From NCBI GenBank assembly GCA_964504565.1, contig CAZDEY010000006.1, forward strand, positions 220,846-284,845: a DNA stretch of 64,000 nucleotides. The letters are read 5' to 3'. Below are positions 1-7,031 of the stretch, one piece after another; the stretch's first letter is position 1, and each line of letters opens with the position of its first letter. Position numbers and translations under genes: made by a program. The DNA is from Cesiribacter sp964504565 (GTDB lineage: Bacteria; Bacteroidota; Bacteroidia; Cytophagales; Cyclobacteriaceae). The notes below the pieces were generated by a model that worked only from the letters and a program-made list of their open reading frames with translations, made no database searches and had not been told where the DNA came from.

Positions 1-1222
1 AGGGTACTTACCGGGCCAAAGGCTTCTACCTCGTGGCTCTCGGTAAATTTGTGCGGGTCTTTGTTCAGCAGCACAATAGGGGAAATAAAGGCTCCCTTGC
101 TGCGGTCGGCGCCCAGCACCTCAAACTCATCGAGGTTGCCGTAGACAATGGGTGTGTTTTTAGCCAGTTGCTCTACGCGCTCGCGTACTTCCTTCACCTG
201 ACTGCGCCCGGCCAACGCGCCCATGCGTACGCCCTCGGTTTGCGGATTGCCGATAGTGGTTTTTGCCAGTTCCTTACCCAAGGCAATCTGTACATCTTCT
301 AACACATTTTCGGGTACAATTACGCGGCGAATAGCGGTACACTTCTGGCCGCACTTTACGGTCATTTCTTTGCGAACTTCCTTAATAAACAGGTCGAACT
401 CGGCAGTGCCGGGGGTAGCGTCCGGGGCCAGAATAGCGCTGTTTAGCGAGTCGGCCTCCATATTGAAGGGCACACTCTCCTGCAGCAGACGCGGGTGCGA
501 TTTCAGCATGCGGCCNNNNNNNNNNNNGAGCCGGTAAAGGTAATTACATCCTGGTGAGTAACGTGGTCGAGTATGCCGTTGGCCGAGCCGCACAGCAACT
601 GCAGGCTACCTTCCGGCAGTATGCCCGACTTCACAATTTCCTTTACTACCTCCTCGGTCAGGTAGGCGGTTAGCGTAGCGGGTTTCACCACCGCCGGCAC
701 ACCGGCCAGCAGGTTCACGGCAATTTTTTCCAGCATACCCCAAACCGGAAAATTAAAGGCGTTAATGTGCACGGCCACGCCCTCTTTAGGTACCATTATG
801 TGGTGGCCCATAAAGCTGCCGCCCTTGCTGAGGCCTACCGGGTCGCCGTCTACGTAGAAGGGCTTATCGGGAAACTGGCGGCGCAGCGAGGCGTTGGCAA
901 ACAGGTTACCGATGCCGCCCTCAATGTCAATCCAGCTATCAACGCGGGTTGCGCCGGTGCGGTAGCTTATTTCGTAGAAGCGCTCCTTGTGCTCCATCAG
1001 ATGCAAGGCCAGCGATTTTAGCATCAGGCCCCGCTCCTGAAAAGTCATTTTGCGAAGTTTGGGGTTGCCTACGCGGCGGCCGTACTCCAGCACCTCGCTA
1101 AAATCGATACCCTCGGTGCTGGCGGTGGCTATAGTTTCGCCAGTAACGGCGTCGTAAAGTTCTTTATGCTTACCCGAGCCAGCTACCCACTGGCCCTGTA
1201 CGTAATTTTCTAGTTGTTTCAT
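1..1222 (-). CDS. paaZ: PaaZ, oxepin-CoA hydrolase / semialdehyde dehydrogenase (3' end outside window)
   Basis: This is the bifunctional ring-opening enzyme of aerobic phenylacetate degradation. In the family an N-terminal aldehyde dehydrogenase domain is followed by a C-terminal MaoC-like hydratase; only about the first 400 residues, all dehydrogenase, are in the window. The stretch after the N gap carries the MEADS motif with the general-base Glu and GQKCTAIRR with the catalytic Cys. If the gap is 10 bases these are Glu255 and Cys294, one short of the E. coli residues 256 and 295. The 12-base N run puts the two halves out of frame, which I read as a gap-size artefact rather than a mutation. 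The ATG is at 1220-1222, right beside a 7-base repeat array. It is the last visible gene of the paa cluster. Confidence 0.95.
516..527. other. assembly gap (12 Ns) inside paaZ
   Basis: Twelve Ns interrupt paaZ. Before the gap the protein reads VITFTGS and after it GRMLKSHP. The PaaZ family has S-A-A-T-G at this point, which needs 10 unknown bases, so the run of 12 is probably a placeholder. Confidence 0.95.
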
Positions 1223-1299
1223 TATGTATTAGTTGTTCGTTGCTAGTTGTTTGTTGTTGGTTTGTGGCTAGTCCTTAGTGCCTGATGCTTAGTTTTTAG
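1223..1299. repeat. degenerate 7-base tandem array upstream of paaZ
   Basis: Eleven successive heptads fit one phase, and every one begins with T. Examples are TAGTTGT (1230 and 1244), TCGTTGC (1237), TTGTTGT (1251), TGGCTAG (1265), TCCTTAG (1272) and TGCTTAG (1286). The array starts directly at the paaZ start codon and runs into the last codons of the upstream small ORF, so it fills the whole intergenic space. Confidence 0.7.
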
Positions 1300-1504
1300 T
1301 GTATTTAACAGTTGGTGGGGCTTCGTTGGGATTTACCTCTATTACTTTGCCATCTTTATATTGAATAATTGGGGTGCCTTTTCGCTTCTTAAATTCGATC
1401 ATCCTTTGATAGGCTAATTCCAATCCTGATATAATTTTATCTCTATTTTGAAATTTGCTGTTTTTCATATCCATTCCGAATTGCATTATATGTTGATTCT
1501 TCAA
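1289..1504 (-). CDS. small protein overlapping the zeta-toxin-like gene (possible antitoxin or partner)
   Basis: This is a 71-residue basic protein with no family I can name. It has a helical N-terminal half rich in Lys, Met and Gln, followed by the segment KGTPIIQYKDGKVIEVNP, which looks like a short beta hairpin. It overlaps the 3' end of the zeta-like kinase gene by 62 bases in another frame, so the two are probably translated together. A small ORF trailing a zeta-like P-loop kinase suggests an antitoxin or accessory role, but this is inference from position. Its last codons lie within the 7-base tandem array, so the C-terminal tail (YTKN) is encoded by repeat sequence. MKN at 1504 is the first ATG; a later ATG at residue 12 is possible. 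Confidence 0.65.
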   Translation of the reverse strand: MKNQHIMQFGMDMKNSKFQNRDKIISGLELAYQRMIEFKKRKGTPIIQYKDGKVIEVNPNEAPPTVKYTKN

Positions 1505-2030
1505 CTATTTCTATTTCAATTTTATTTCCAATGGCTAAAATTTGATAGGCCTCACCTGAATTTTCTATCAGCATCCATTCATCTACAATTTCTCTGTAAA
1601 GATTGAAAAAATTGGATAGTCCCTTTTCGTATCTTCTTACTATTACGTCAGTGGGTATATTATGACCTCCTTCGGCAACCCTGACTTTAACCCTTTCTAC
1701 TGCCATTTGCGGCGAAGGAAGGTACAAAAACAACAGCGTTACATAATAGTCTTGTTCCTGAGCTTTGGATACCAGTTGCTTGTAGCTTCGGGTAGAAAGG
1801 GTGGTTTCGATAGCAAAGTTTTTGCCTTGTTTCAATAAATATTGAATACGCTCCAGCATTAGCCTACCGGCCTGAATACCGGCCGATTCGGGGTTGAATG
1901 GAGAAAGGCCGCGGGCAATTTCGTCAGCATTTACAAATTCTCTACAGTTTAAGATTTCCGGCAGAATGGTGTACGAGGCAGTAGTTTTACCCGCCCCGTT
2001 ACAGCCCGAAATTATGTAGAGGTGTTTCAT
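1443..2030 (-). CDS. zeta-toxin family P-loop kinase
   Basis: This 195-residue protein begins with a beta strand running into a Walker A loop, GCNGAGKTT at residues 9-17. Then come NADEIARGLSP and FAIETTLS, an order typical of zeta-toxin / AAA-family small-molecule kinases; characterised zeta toxins phosphorylate UDP-sugar peptidoglycan precursors. The C-terminal RYEKGLSNFFNLY segment is common in bacterial zeta-like proteins of about 190-200 residues. It sits inside the phenylacetate cluster between paaY and paaZ with no metabolic link to it. The classical epsilon antitoxin is not upstream; the only partner candidate is the overlapping 71-residue ORF downstream. The fold is clear, toxicity is not. 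Confidence 0.85.
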   Translation of the reverse strand: MKHLYIISGCNGAGKTTASYTILPEILNCREFVNADEIARGLSPFNPESAGIQAGRLMLERIQYLLKQGKNFAIETTLSTRSYKQLVSKAQEQDYYVTLLFLYLPSPQMAVERVKVRVAEGGHNIPTDVIVRRYEKGLSNFFNLYREIVDEWMLIENSGEAYQILAIGNKIEIEIVEESTYNAIRNGYEKQQISK

Positions 2031-2101
2031 TTAGAAGAATACGTATTTGAAGTGTTATAAAGCATTGATTTTAAAGTTATGTTGCCCATTAGTTCAACGC
2101 A

Positions 2102-2219
2102 TTCCCCTCTTGAGAGGGGCTAGGGGTGTGTTGGTTCGCTATATTTCAGAATAGGCAGTTCTTTATTATAATACGGGCTAACACACCCCGGCCTGCGGCC
2201 ACCCCTCTCAAGAGGGGAA
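2102..2219. repeat. palindromic element A with 18-bp terminal inverted repeats
   Basis: This 118-bp element between the zeta-like gene and paaY has perfect 18-bp terminal inverted repeats, TTCCCCTCTTGAGAGGGG at 2102-2119 and its exact complement at 2202-2219. Inside are a second complementary pair (GGGGTGTGTT and AACACACCCC) and a unique centre. A second copy with a sequence-different but equally perfect end pair is at 6327-6461. It contains no ORF. It looks like a MITE- or REP-type hairpin; no target duplication is visible. Confidence 0.85.
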
Positions 2220-2273
2220 GCCCACTCTCAACCTGCAGCATCATATTTCAATAAATACCATTCATTTTTAATC

Positions 2274-2870
2274 TCAATTGTCTTTCCTCTCATTCCACGT
2301 CTCGTACATTCTATCCTGAACTTTCCGGTCTTTGGGGATTTCGCGGAGGGGTTCGCAGGCTTTTAGGGTTTCGTGGCAGTCGGCGGGTAGGCCCATATAG
2401 ACGTGCGTGCCTTCGGTTTTCCATTTTAGCATATCGTCGCTTACCTCGCGGATAATCTTATGCGGATTGCCTACTACCAAACTGCGGCGCGGTATTTGGG
2501 TATCGGCTTTTACAAAGCTGAGGGCGCCAATAATGCTTTCGTCGCCAATTTCGGACCGGTCCATTACCACGGCATTCATGCCTACCAGTACGTTTCGGCC
2601 AATGTCAGCACCGTGAATGATAGCGCCGTGGCCAATATGGGCCATTTCACGCAGGTACATGGTGGTGCCGGGGAATACGTGTACCGTACAGTTTTCCTGC
2701 ACATTGCAGTTATCTTCAATAATGATCTGCCCCCAATCGCCCCGAATGGCCGCCCCCGGGCCAATGTATACGTTTTTGCCAATAATAACATTGCCGGTAA
2801 CCGCCGCCTGCGGGTGTACAAAGGCGGTTTCGTGCACTACGGGTATAAAGCCTTTGAAGGAGTATATCAT
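2274..2870 (-). CDS. paaY: PaaY, gamma-carbonic-anhydrase-fold thioesterase
   Basis: This 198-residue left-handed beta-helix protein (hexapeptide repeats such as VIIGKNVYIGPGAAIRGDWG over about residues 20-130) matches PaaY in length and in its C-terminal helix. The zinc-ligand histidines are in TVHVFPG and HIGHGAIIHG. PaaY is known as a thioesterase that relieves stalling of the phenylacetate pathway by hydrolysing dead-end CoA esters. Its ATG overlaps the paaJ stop by 4 bases (ATGA), so the two are translationally coupled. The generic alternative is a gamma-carbonic-anhydrase-like protein, but context favours PaaY. Confidence 0.9.
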   Translation of the reverse strand: MIYSFKGFIPVVHETAFVHPQAAVTGNVIIGKNVYIGPGAAIRGDWGQIIIEDNCNVQENCTVHVFPGTTMYLREMAHIGHGAIIHGADIGRNVLVGMNAVVMDRSEIGDESIIGALSFVKADTQIPRRSLVVGNPHKIIREVSDDMLKWKTEGTHVYMGLPADCHETLKACEPLREIPKDRKVQDRMYETWNERKDN

Positions 2871-4072
2871 ACCTTTTCAATAATTACCGCGAAACCCTGC
2901 CCTACGCCCACGCACATGGTTACCAGGGCATAGCGCTTGTTTTGCTCGTGTAATTCTATAGCCGCCGAATTTAGGATTCTGGCGCCAGTCATGCCTAGGG
3001 GGTGGCCAATAGCTATAGCACCGCCATTGGGGTTTATACGCGAGTCATCATCGGCTAGGCCCAACGCGCGGGTGCAGGCTAGGGCCTGACTGGCAAAAGC
3101 TTCGTTTAGTTCAATTATATCGATATCGTTGAGGCTGAGGCCGGCTTTTTTAAGGGCCTGCTGGGTAGCCGGCACCGGGCCAATGCCCATATAGCGCGGC
3201 TCCACCCCGGCAACGCCCATACTCACTAGGCGGGCTTTCGGGGTTAAATTATGGGTTTTTATACCTTCTTCGGAAGCTAACAACAGGGCAGCCGCCCCGT
3301 CGTTCAGGCCCGAGGCGTTACCGGCGGTTACGCTGCCGTCCTTCTTAAAAGCGGGGCGCAATTTGGCTAAGGCCTCCAGGGTTGTATCGGGGCGCAAAAA
3401 TTCGTCGTGCTCAAATACCAGATTGTCCTGCTTGCGGCGGGGTATACGCACCGGTATAATTTCTTTGGCTAAACGACCACTTTGTTGGGCCTTAGCAGCT
3501 TTTTGTTGACTCCAGAGGGCAAATTTATCCTGATCTTCGCGGCTAATATTTTCTCTTTCGGCCAGATTTTCGGCCGTATTTCCCATACCGTCGGTACCGT
3601 ACAGCTCTTCCATTTTGGGGTTCACGAACCGCCAGCCAAAGGAGCTATCAAACATCTGGCTGTCGCGCCCGTAGGCCTGGCTGGCTTTGGAAATTACCAG
3701 CGGGCCGCGCGTCATGTTTTCTACGCCGCCGGCTACGTATACCTCGCCGTCGCCCACCTGTATGGCCCGCCCGGCCGATACGGCGGCGGAGAGCCCCGAG
3801 GCGCAAAGGCGGTTTACGGTTTCGCCGGGTACGCTCCAGGGCAAACCGGCCAGCAGCGCCGACATACGGGCTACGTTGCGGTTATCTTCGCCGGCCTGGT
3901 TGGCGCAACCCAGAATAACATCGGCGATGGCGGCGGGGTCCAGGCCGGAGTTTCGCTTAAGCAGGTCAGCAATTACCTGGGCGGCCATATCGTCGGGCCG
4001 AACGGGGGCCAGGGTGCCGCCAAAGTTTCCGATGGGGGTGCGTATTCCGTCAATTATATAAGCTTGGTTCAT
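2867..4072 (-). CDS. paaJ: PaaJ, 3-oxoadipyl-CoA/3-oxo-5,6-dehydrosuberyl-CoA thiolase
   Basis: This complete 401-residue thiolase has the nucleophilic Cys90 in NRLCASGLS, the GHPLGMTGAR histidine loop and the C-terminal CVGVGQG motif with the second catalytic cysteine. The PNGGAIAIGHPLG block and the length match the PaaJ/PcaF group rather than acetyl-CoA acetyltransferases. In the pathway it cleaves the C8 product of ring opening and later 3-oxoadipyl-CoA to succinyl-CoA and acetyl-CoA. It lies directly upstream of paaY in transcription order and overlaps it by 4 bases. An 8-base tandem array begins 10 bases before its ATG. Confidence 0.93.
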   Translation of the reverse strand: MNQAYIIDGIRTPIGNFGGTLAPVRPDDMAAQVIADLLKRNSGLDPAAIADVILGCANQAGEDNRNVARMSALLAGLPWSVPGETVNRLCASGLSAAVSAGRAIQVGDGEVYVAGGVENMTRGPLVISKASQAYGRDSQMFDSSFGWRFVNPKMEELYGTDGMGNTAENLAERENISREDQDKFALWSQQKAAKAQQSGRLAKEIIPVRIPRRKQDNLVFEHDEFLRPDTTLEALAKLRPAFKKDGSVTAGNASGLNDGAAALLLASEEGIKTHNLTPKARLVSMGVAGVEPRYMGIGPVPATQQALKKAGLSLNDIDIIELNEAFASQALACTRALGLADDDSRINPNGGAIAIGHPLGMTGARILNSAAIELHEQNKRYALVTMCVGVGQGFAVIIEKV

Positions 4073-4081
4073 GGTCTAGGT

Positions 4082-4113
4082 TTTGAAGTGGTGAGGTGGT
4101 GAATTAGTGAAGT
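4082..4113. repeat. degenerate 8-base tandem array upstream of paaJ
   Basis: Four octads in one phase read TTTGAAGT, GGTGAGGT, GGTGAATT and AGTGAAGT. The array ends 10 bases before the paaJ start codon. Confidence 0.6.
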
Positions 4114-4169
4114 GGAATTCTGTTTACTTCAAACAGCTCCTGAAACAAGTTCAGGACGACTGCTTAGTT

Positions 4170-4490
4170 TTAATCCACATAAGTTTCTTTTATTACTTGC
4201 TTCAGCGTTGTTATCTCGGCAGGTTTTAGTTGACCAAGAGTTTTTATAATTCGTTGCTTATCTATAGTTCTCAACTGATCTATGACCACCCACCCATTTT
4301 GGCGGTTATGCTGAACCTTAACGCGGGTAGGGTAAGGGTGCGACTTAGTCGTCATAGGAGCTACAGTTAGGTTGCGCAGTTGGTGGTTGATTTCATTAGG
4401 CGAAATAATTACGCAGGGGCGGGTTTTATTAATTTCGCTGCCTACGGTGGGGTCCAGATTAACCAGCACAATAGTATACTGATCGTACAT
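4170..4490 (-). CDS. mazF: MazF-like mRNA interferase toxin
   Basis: This 106-residue protein has the PemK/MazF layout: an N-terminal strand YTIVLVNLDPTVGSEINKTRPCVIIS with the conserved G-S-E-I-x-K-x-R-P segment, then NLTVAPMTTKSHPYPTRV, then WVVIDQLRTIDKQRI. Family members are sequence-specific endoribonucleases held in check by an AbrB-type antitoxin. The gene follows mazE with one shared base (stop and start overlap as TAATG), the usual antitoxin-first toxin-antitoxin order. It interrupts the phenylacetate cluster between paaI and paaJ. Length and motifs look intact. Confidence 0.93.
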   Translation of the reverse strand: MYDQYTIVLVNLDPTVGSEINKTRPCVIISPNEINHQLRNLTVAPMTTKSHPYPTRVKVQHNRQNGWVVIDQLRTIDKQRIIKTLGQLKPAEITTLKQVIKETYVD

Positions 4491-4729
4491 TAATCTTCTA
4501 GGTTTTCGTCCGGAAATACATCGTCGATTAGTAATTCATCTTCTTGGCGCTCATGCATTTGCTTAAAGGCCTCAGCCCAGCCTTCTCGTACTTGCGCTAC
4601 CGGCCGTAGCACTATTTGGTCGTCTTCCAAAATCATTTCAACCTTATCTTTAATTTGGTATCGTTCTAGTATGGTTTTAGACAGCCTTAACCCCTTAGAA
4701 TTGCCTATTTGAATTACCGAAAGTTGCAT
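4490..4729 (-). CDS. mazE: MazE-like AbrB/SpoVT-fold antitoxin
   Basis: This 79-residue protein has an N-terminal swapped-hairpin DNA-binding domain, with VIQIGNSKGLRLSKTILERYQI followed by VEMILEDDQIVLRPV, the hallmark of MazE/AbrB antitoxins. The acidic C-terminal tail (residues 55-79, rich in Glu and Asp) would wrap the toxin. It is coupled to mazF through a one-base overlap. MazE proteins usually repress their own operon together with MazF; the sequence just upstream (4730-4791) is AT-rich and fits a promoter, but I do not see a clear operator. Confidence 0.92.
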   Translation of the reverse strand: MQLSVIQIGNSKGLRLSKTILERYQIKDKVEMILEDDQIVLRPVAQVREGWAEAFKQMHERQEDELLIDDVFPDENLED

Positions 4730-4791
4730 ATGAGAATAACTTTAATGTAAACACAATGTAATTACAATCTTATTCTGAAACAAAGTTTTTA

Positions 4792-5235
4792 TCATATAGG
4801 TTTTTCGGTTCGGTAGGCGGTGCCTTTAAACTGGGCTACTAGTTCTTCTCTTTGATTTTTTATGCTGATGCTGTAGTGGCTTATTTTTCTTTTTAGGCTT
4901 ACTTCTTGGGCTTCTACAGTTAATATATCGCCTTCTTTGCCGGGTTCAATATAATCTATGGTTACGCTGAGGGCTACGCTGAGGCGGCCGTAGCTGTTGC
5001 AGGCAAAAGCTAAAGCGCTGTCGGCGGCGGCAAAGCTTACTCCGCCGTGCAGGGTACCAAAACCATTAAGCATTTCCGGCCGGATGATGAAGTGTAATTT
5101 GCAGTAACCGGCATCTACTTCGTCAACCTTTATTCCGAGCCACTTGGTAAAGGCATCTTTGGCCAGCATGCGGCCTAGTACGGCTTCGGCGGTTTGCTTG
5201 GGGGTTGGTTGTATGTTAGGTTCTTCGTGGTTCAT
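4792..5235 (-). CDS. paaI: PaaI, hotdog-fold acyl-CoA thioesterase
   Basis: This hotdog thioesterase has the signature GTLHGGVSFAAADSALAFA near residues 60-80, as in PaaI of E. coli, which hydrolyses hydroxyphenylacetyl-CoA and related esters that would trap CoA. I place the start at 5235 (MNHEEPN, 147 residues). The frame stays open to 5274, but that extension is encoded by the hairpin of a repeat element and is absent from the family. The gene follows paaG and is followed by mazEF. No damage is visible. Confidence 0.9.
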   Translation of the reverse strand: MNHEEPNIQPTPKQTAEAVLGRMLAKDAFTKWLGIKVDEVDAGYCKLHFIIRPEMLNGFGTLHGGVSFAAADSALAFACNSYGRLSVALSVTIDYIEPGKEGDILTVEAQEVSLKRKISHYSISIKNQREELVAQFKGTAYRTEKPI

Positions 5236-5245
5236 TTGGCTTATT

Positions 5246-5423
5246 GTTCTTTTCTCTTGACAGAAAAGAACCAAAAGGTCAAGGCTGTGAATAAATTGCT
5301 AAATTTTGCTTCTCTTCACTAAAACTTTCAAAACCGCACCGGCGGCCCGGTCGCTGCGCTCAAACATGAAAGTTTCTTAGCGCTCCGTTCTCCAAAATTC
5401 TTGACGCAATTTCTTCAAGGCCG
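5246..5423. repeat. palindromic element of the second family, copy 1 (between paaG and paaI)
   Basis: The element opens with a perfect hairpin, GTTCTTTTCT (5246-5255) and AGAAAAGAAC (5262-5271) with a 6-base loop. It continues with CCAAAAGGTCAAGGCTGTGAA and ends near TTCTTCAAGGCCG. The two ends are loosely inverted copies of each other. The second copy at 8122-8285 has a different but equally perfect hairpin. The inner part holds further inverted segments (ACTTTCAAAA against GAAAGTTT). No ORF is present. Confidence 0.75.
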
Positions 5424-5467
5424 GATATTTCTAAATTCCTTAATTATAAATTATAAATTTTCAAGGA

Positions 5468-6250
5468 TTACCGACCCTTGAACTCTGGCTTACGTTTCTC
5501 CAAAAATGCCTTCACCCCTTCCTGGTAGTCTTCGGTTTTGCCGGCTTTCAGTTGGTAGGCGCCTTCCTGGGCTAATTGCTCCCTTAGGGTATTGCTGAAG
5601 CTTTGGTTTAGTAATTGCTTGGTGTACGCTAAGCCTTTGGTAGGCATAGCAGCCATCTTTTGGGCAAGCTTTTCAACTTCCTCCCTAAAGCTTTCATCCG
5701 GAAATACTTTATAGAGCATGCCCATCTGCAGGGCTTCATGGGCGCTTACTTTATCGCCGGTCATCATAAGGGCGCTGGCACGCTGCATACCAATGAGGCG
5801 GGGCAGAAAGTAGGTTCCGGCGCTATCAGGTATCAGGCCAATTTTGCTGAAGGCCTGAATGAAAGCGGCCGATTCGGTAGCTACTACAATATCGCAGGCC
5901 AGGGCAATGTTGGCTCCGGCACCGGCGGCTACCCCGTTTACGGCGGCAATTACCGGCTTCTCCAACTGGCGTATCAGCTCGATGATGGGGTTGTAATGCT
6001 TATCTACGATATCGGCAATGCCGGGGGCGTTGGGGTCAACCACCTCGGCCAAATCCTGCCCGGCACTAAAGGCTTTGCCGGTACCGGTTAGTACCACGGC
6101 GCGCACTTCAGGGTTATTTTGGCACTCCTTTAGTTTCTCCTGCACCGCCAGGGCCAGTTCTTTATTAAAGCTGTTAAAAACCTCGGGGCGGTTTAGGGTT
6201 AAGGTAGCTACGCCGTTTTGGAGGGAGTATTTTAGTGAGTCTTGAGTCAT
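5468..6250 (-). CDS. paaG: PaaG, 1,2-epoxyphenylacetyl-CoA isomerase (crotonase family)
   Basis: This 260-residue enoyl-CoA hydratase/isomerase-fold protein has the oxyanion-hole segments AFSAGQDLAE (about residue 60) and NGVAAGAGANIALACD (about 105-120). It has the PaaG-type Asp in GLIPDSAGTYFLPRLIG near residue 142 rather than the catalytic Glu pair of true hydratases. PaaG converts the epoxide made by PaaABCE to oxepin-CoA. It lies between paaD and paaI. A 7-base tandem array runs across its start codon, so the first codons (MTQDSL) are themselves repeat-like. Confidence 0.92.
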   Translation of the reverse strand: MTQDSLKYSLQNGVATLTLNRPEVFNSFNKELALAVQEKLKECQNNPEVRAVVLTGTGKAFSAGQDLAEVVDPNAPGIADIVDKHYNPIIELIRQLEKPVIAAVNGVAAGAGANIALACDIVVATESAAFIQAFSKIGLIPDSAGTYFLPRLIGMQRASALMMTGDKVSAHEALQMGMLYKVFPDESFREEVEKLAQKMAAMPTKGLAYTKQLLNQSFSNTLREQLAQEGAYQLKAGKTEDYQEGVKAFLEKRKPEFKGR

Positions 6251-6303
6251 GTGTCTTGAGTCGTGAGTCTTTTTTGGTTGTTGGTTGTTCGTTGTTGGAT
6301 TGA
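6234..6303. repeat. degenerate 7-base tandem array spanning the paaG start codon
   Basis: Ten heptads in one phase include AGTGAGT (6234), CTTGAGT (6241), CATGTGT (6248), CTTGAGT (6255), CGTGAGT (6262), GGTTGTT (6276 and 6283) and CGTTGTT (6290). The complement of the paaG ATG is part of the 6248 unit, so the array is partly coding and partly 5' leader. Confidence 0.7.
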
Positions 6304-6326
6304 GGGTTACAAGTTGGATGCGGGGC

Positions 6327-6461
6327 TTCCCCTCTAGAGAGGGGTGACGAGCAAAGCGAGGCGGGGTGTGTTGGCCCGCTAATTTTTCAGAAAAAGGCAG
6401 TTCTTAATACGATACAGGCCAACACACCCCCGGCTATCGCCGACCCCTCTCTAGAGGGGAA
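6327..6461. repeat. palindromic element B with 18-bp terminal inverted repeats
   Basis: This 135-bp element between paaD and paaG has ends TTCCCCTCTAGAGAGGGG (6327-6344) and the exact complement at 6444-6461. It shares the internal GGGGTGTGTTGG, a CAGTTCTT centre and AACACACCCC with element A at 2102-2219. It has an extra 17 or so bases after the left end. The end sequence differs from copy A at the centre but remains perfectly paired within the copy. Confidence 0.85.
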
Positions 6462-6492
6462 TGTCGAACGCCACTGTCTTATGCTTAATAAT

Positions 6493-6532
6493 CAACTCAC
6501 CCATTCGGTAATTCGCTAATTCACCCATTATC
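6493..6532. repeat. degenerate 8-base tandem array at the paaD 3' end
   Basis: Five octads read CAACTCAC, CCATTCGG, TAATTCGC, TAATTCAC and CCATTATC. The last unit overlaps the paaD stop codon (6531-6533). Confidence 0.6.
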
Positions 6533-7031
6533 ACCTGTGGCATTTAAAGTAGTCGAAGGGTTCCAGGCAGTCGTTGCACTGGTAGAGGGCTTTGCAACTG
6601 GTGCTGCCGAACTGGCTTACCAAGTGGGTGTTTTCCGATTTACAGTGCGGGCAGCGGATGTCGGGCTCTTCGCCGAAGAGGGAAAGTACGTGACCGGTTG
6701 CCTGGGGTGGGGCTATGCCATACTCTTCTAACTTTTGTCGGCCTACTTCGCTTAGCCAGTCGGTGTTCCAGGCCGGGCTGAGTTGGTTCTTTATTTCTAC
6801 TTCTTCAAAGCCCAATTCCTTCAGCTTAATGCGAATTTCTAAACCAATGGCACTCATGGCCGGGCAGCCGGAGTAGGTAGGGGTTATGGTTACCACAACT
6901 TTTTCGCCCTGCCTTTCAACCTTCCGCAAAATTCCTAAATCTTCAATAGTAATTACCGGAATTTCGGGATCGGTTATGGGGGCCAACTCCTGCCAAATAT
7001 CTTCTTCGCTAAGCTTTTGGGTATCTACCAT
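6531..7031 (-). CDS. paaD: PaaD, phenylacetyl-CoA epoxidase assembly/maturation subunit
   Basis: This 166-residue protein has the MIP18/DUF59 fold at residues 12-100 (ITDPEIPVITIEDLGILRKV and TPTYSGCPAMSAI, with the conserved Cys). A C-terminal zinc-ribbon follows with two CxxC pairs, CPHCKSEN and CNDC. The length equals E. coli PaaD. PaaD is needed for a functional PaaABCE epoxidase and is thought to assist iron or iron-sulfur maturation. It overlaps paaC by 7 bases, so it is in the same transcript. Confidence 0.95.
   Translation of the reverse strand: MVDTQKLSEEDIWQELAPITDPEIPVITIEDLGILRKVERQGEKVVVTITPTYSGCPAMSAIGLEIRIKLKELGFEEVEIKNQLSPAWNTDWLSEVGRQKLEEYGIAPPQATGHVLSLFGEEPDIRCPHCKSENTHLVSQFGSTSCKALYQCNDCLEPFDYFKCHR

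Noticed and set aside
516..527. real frameshift in paaZ
   Set aside because: The break coincides exactly with the N run; family alignment and catalytic residue spacing are satisfied with a 10-base gap.
3482..4102. 206-codon plus-strand ORF opposite paaJ
   Set aside because: It lies opposite the well-supported thiolase gene and has no domain signal.
5236..5274. N-terminal extension of PaaI
   Set aside because: It is encoded by the hairpin of a repeat element and absent from the family; start moved to 5235.
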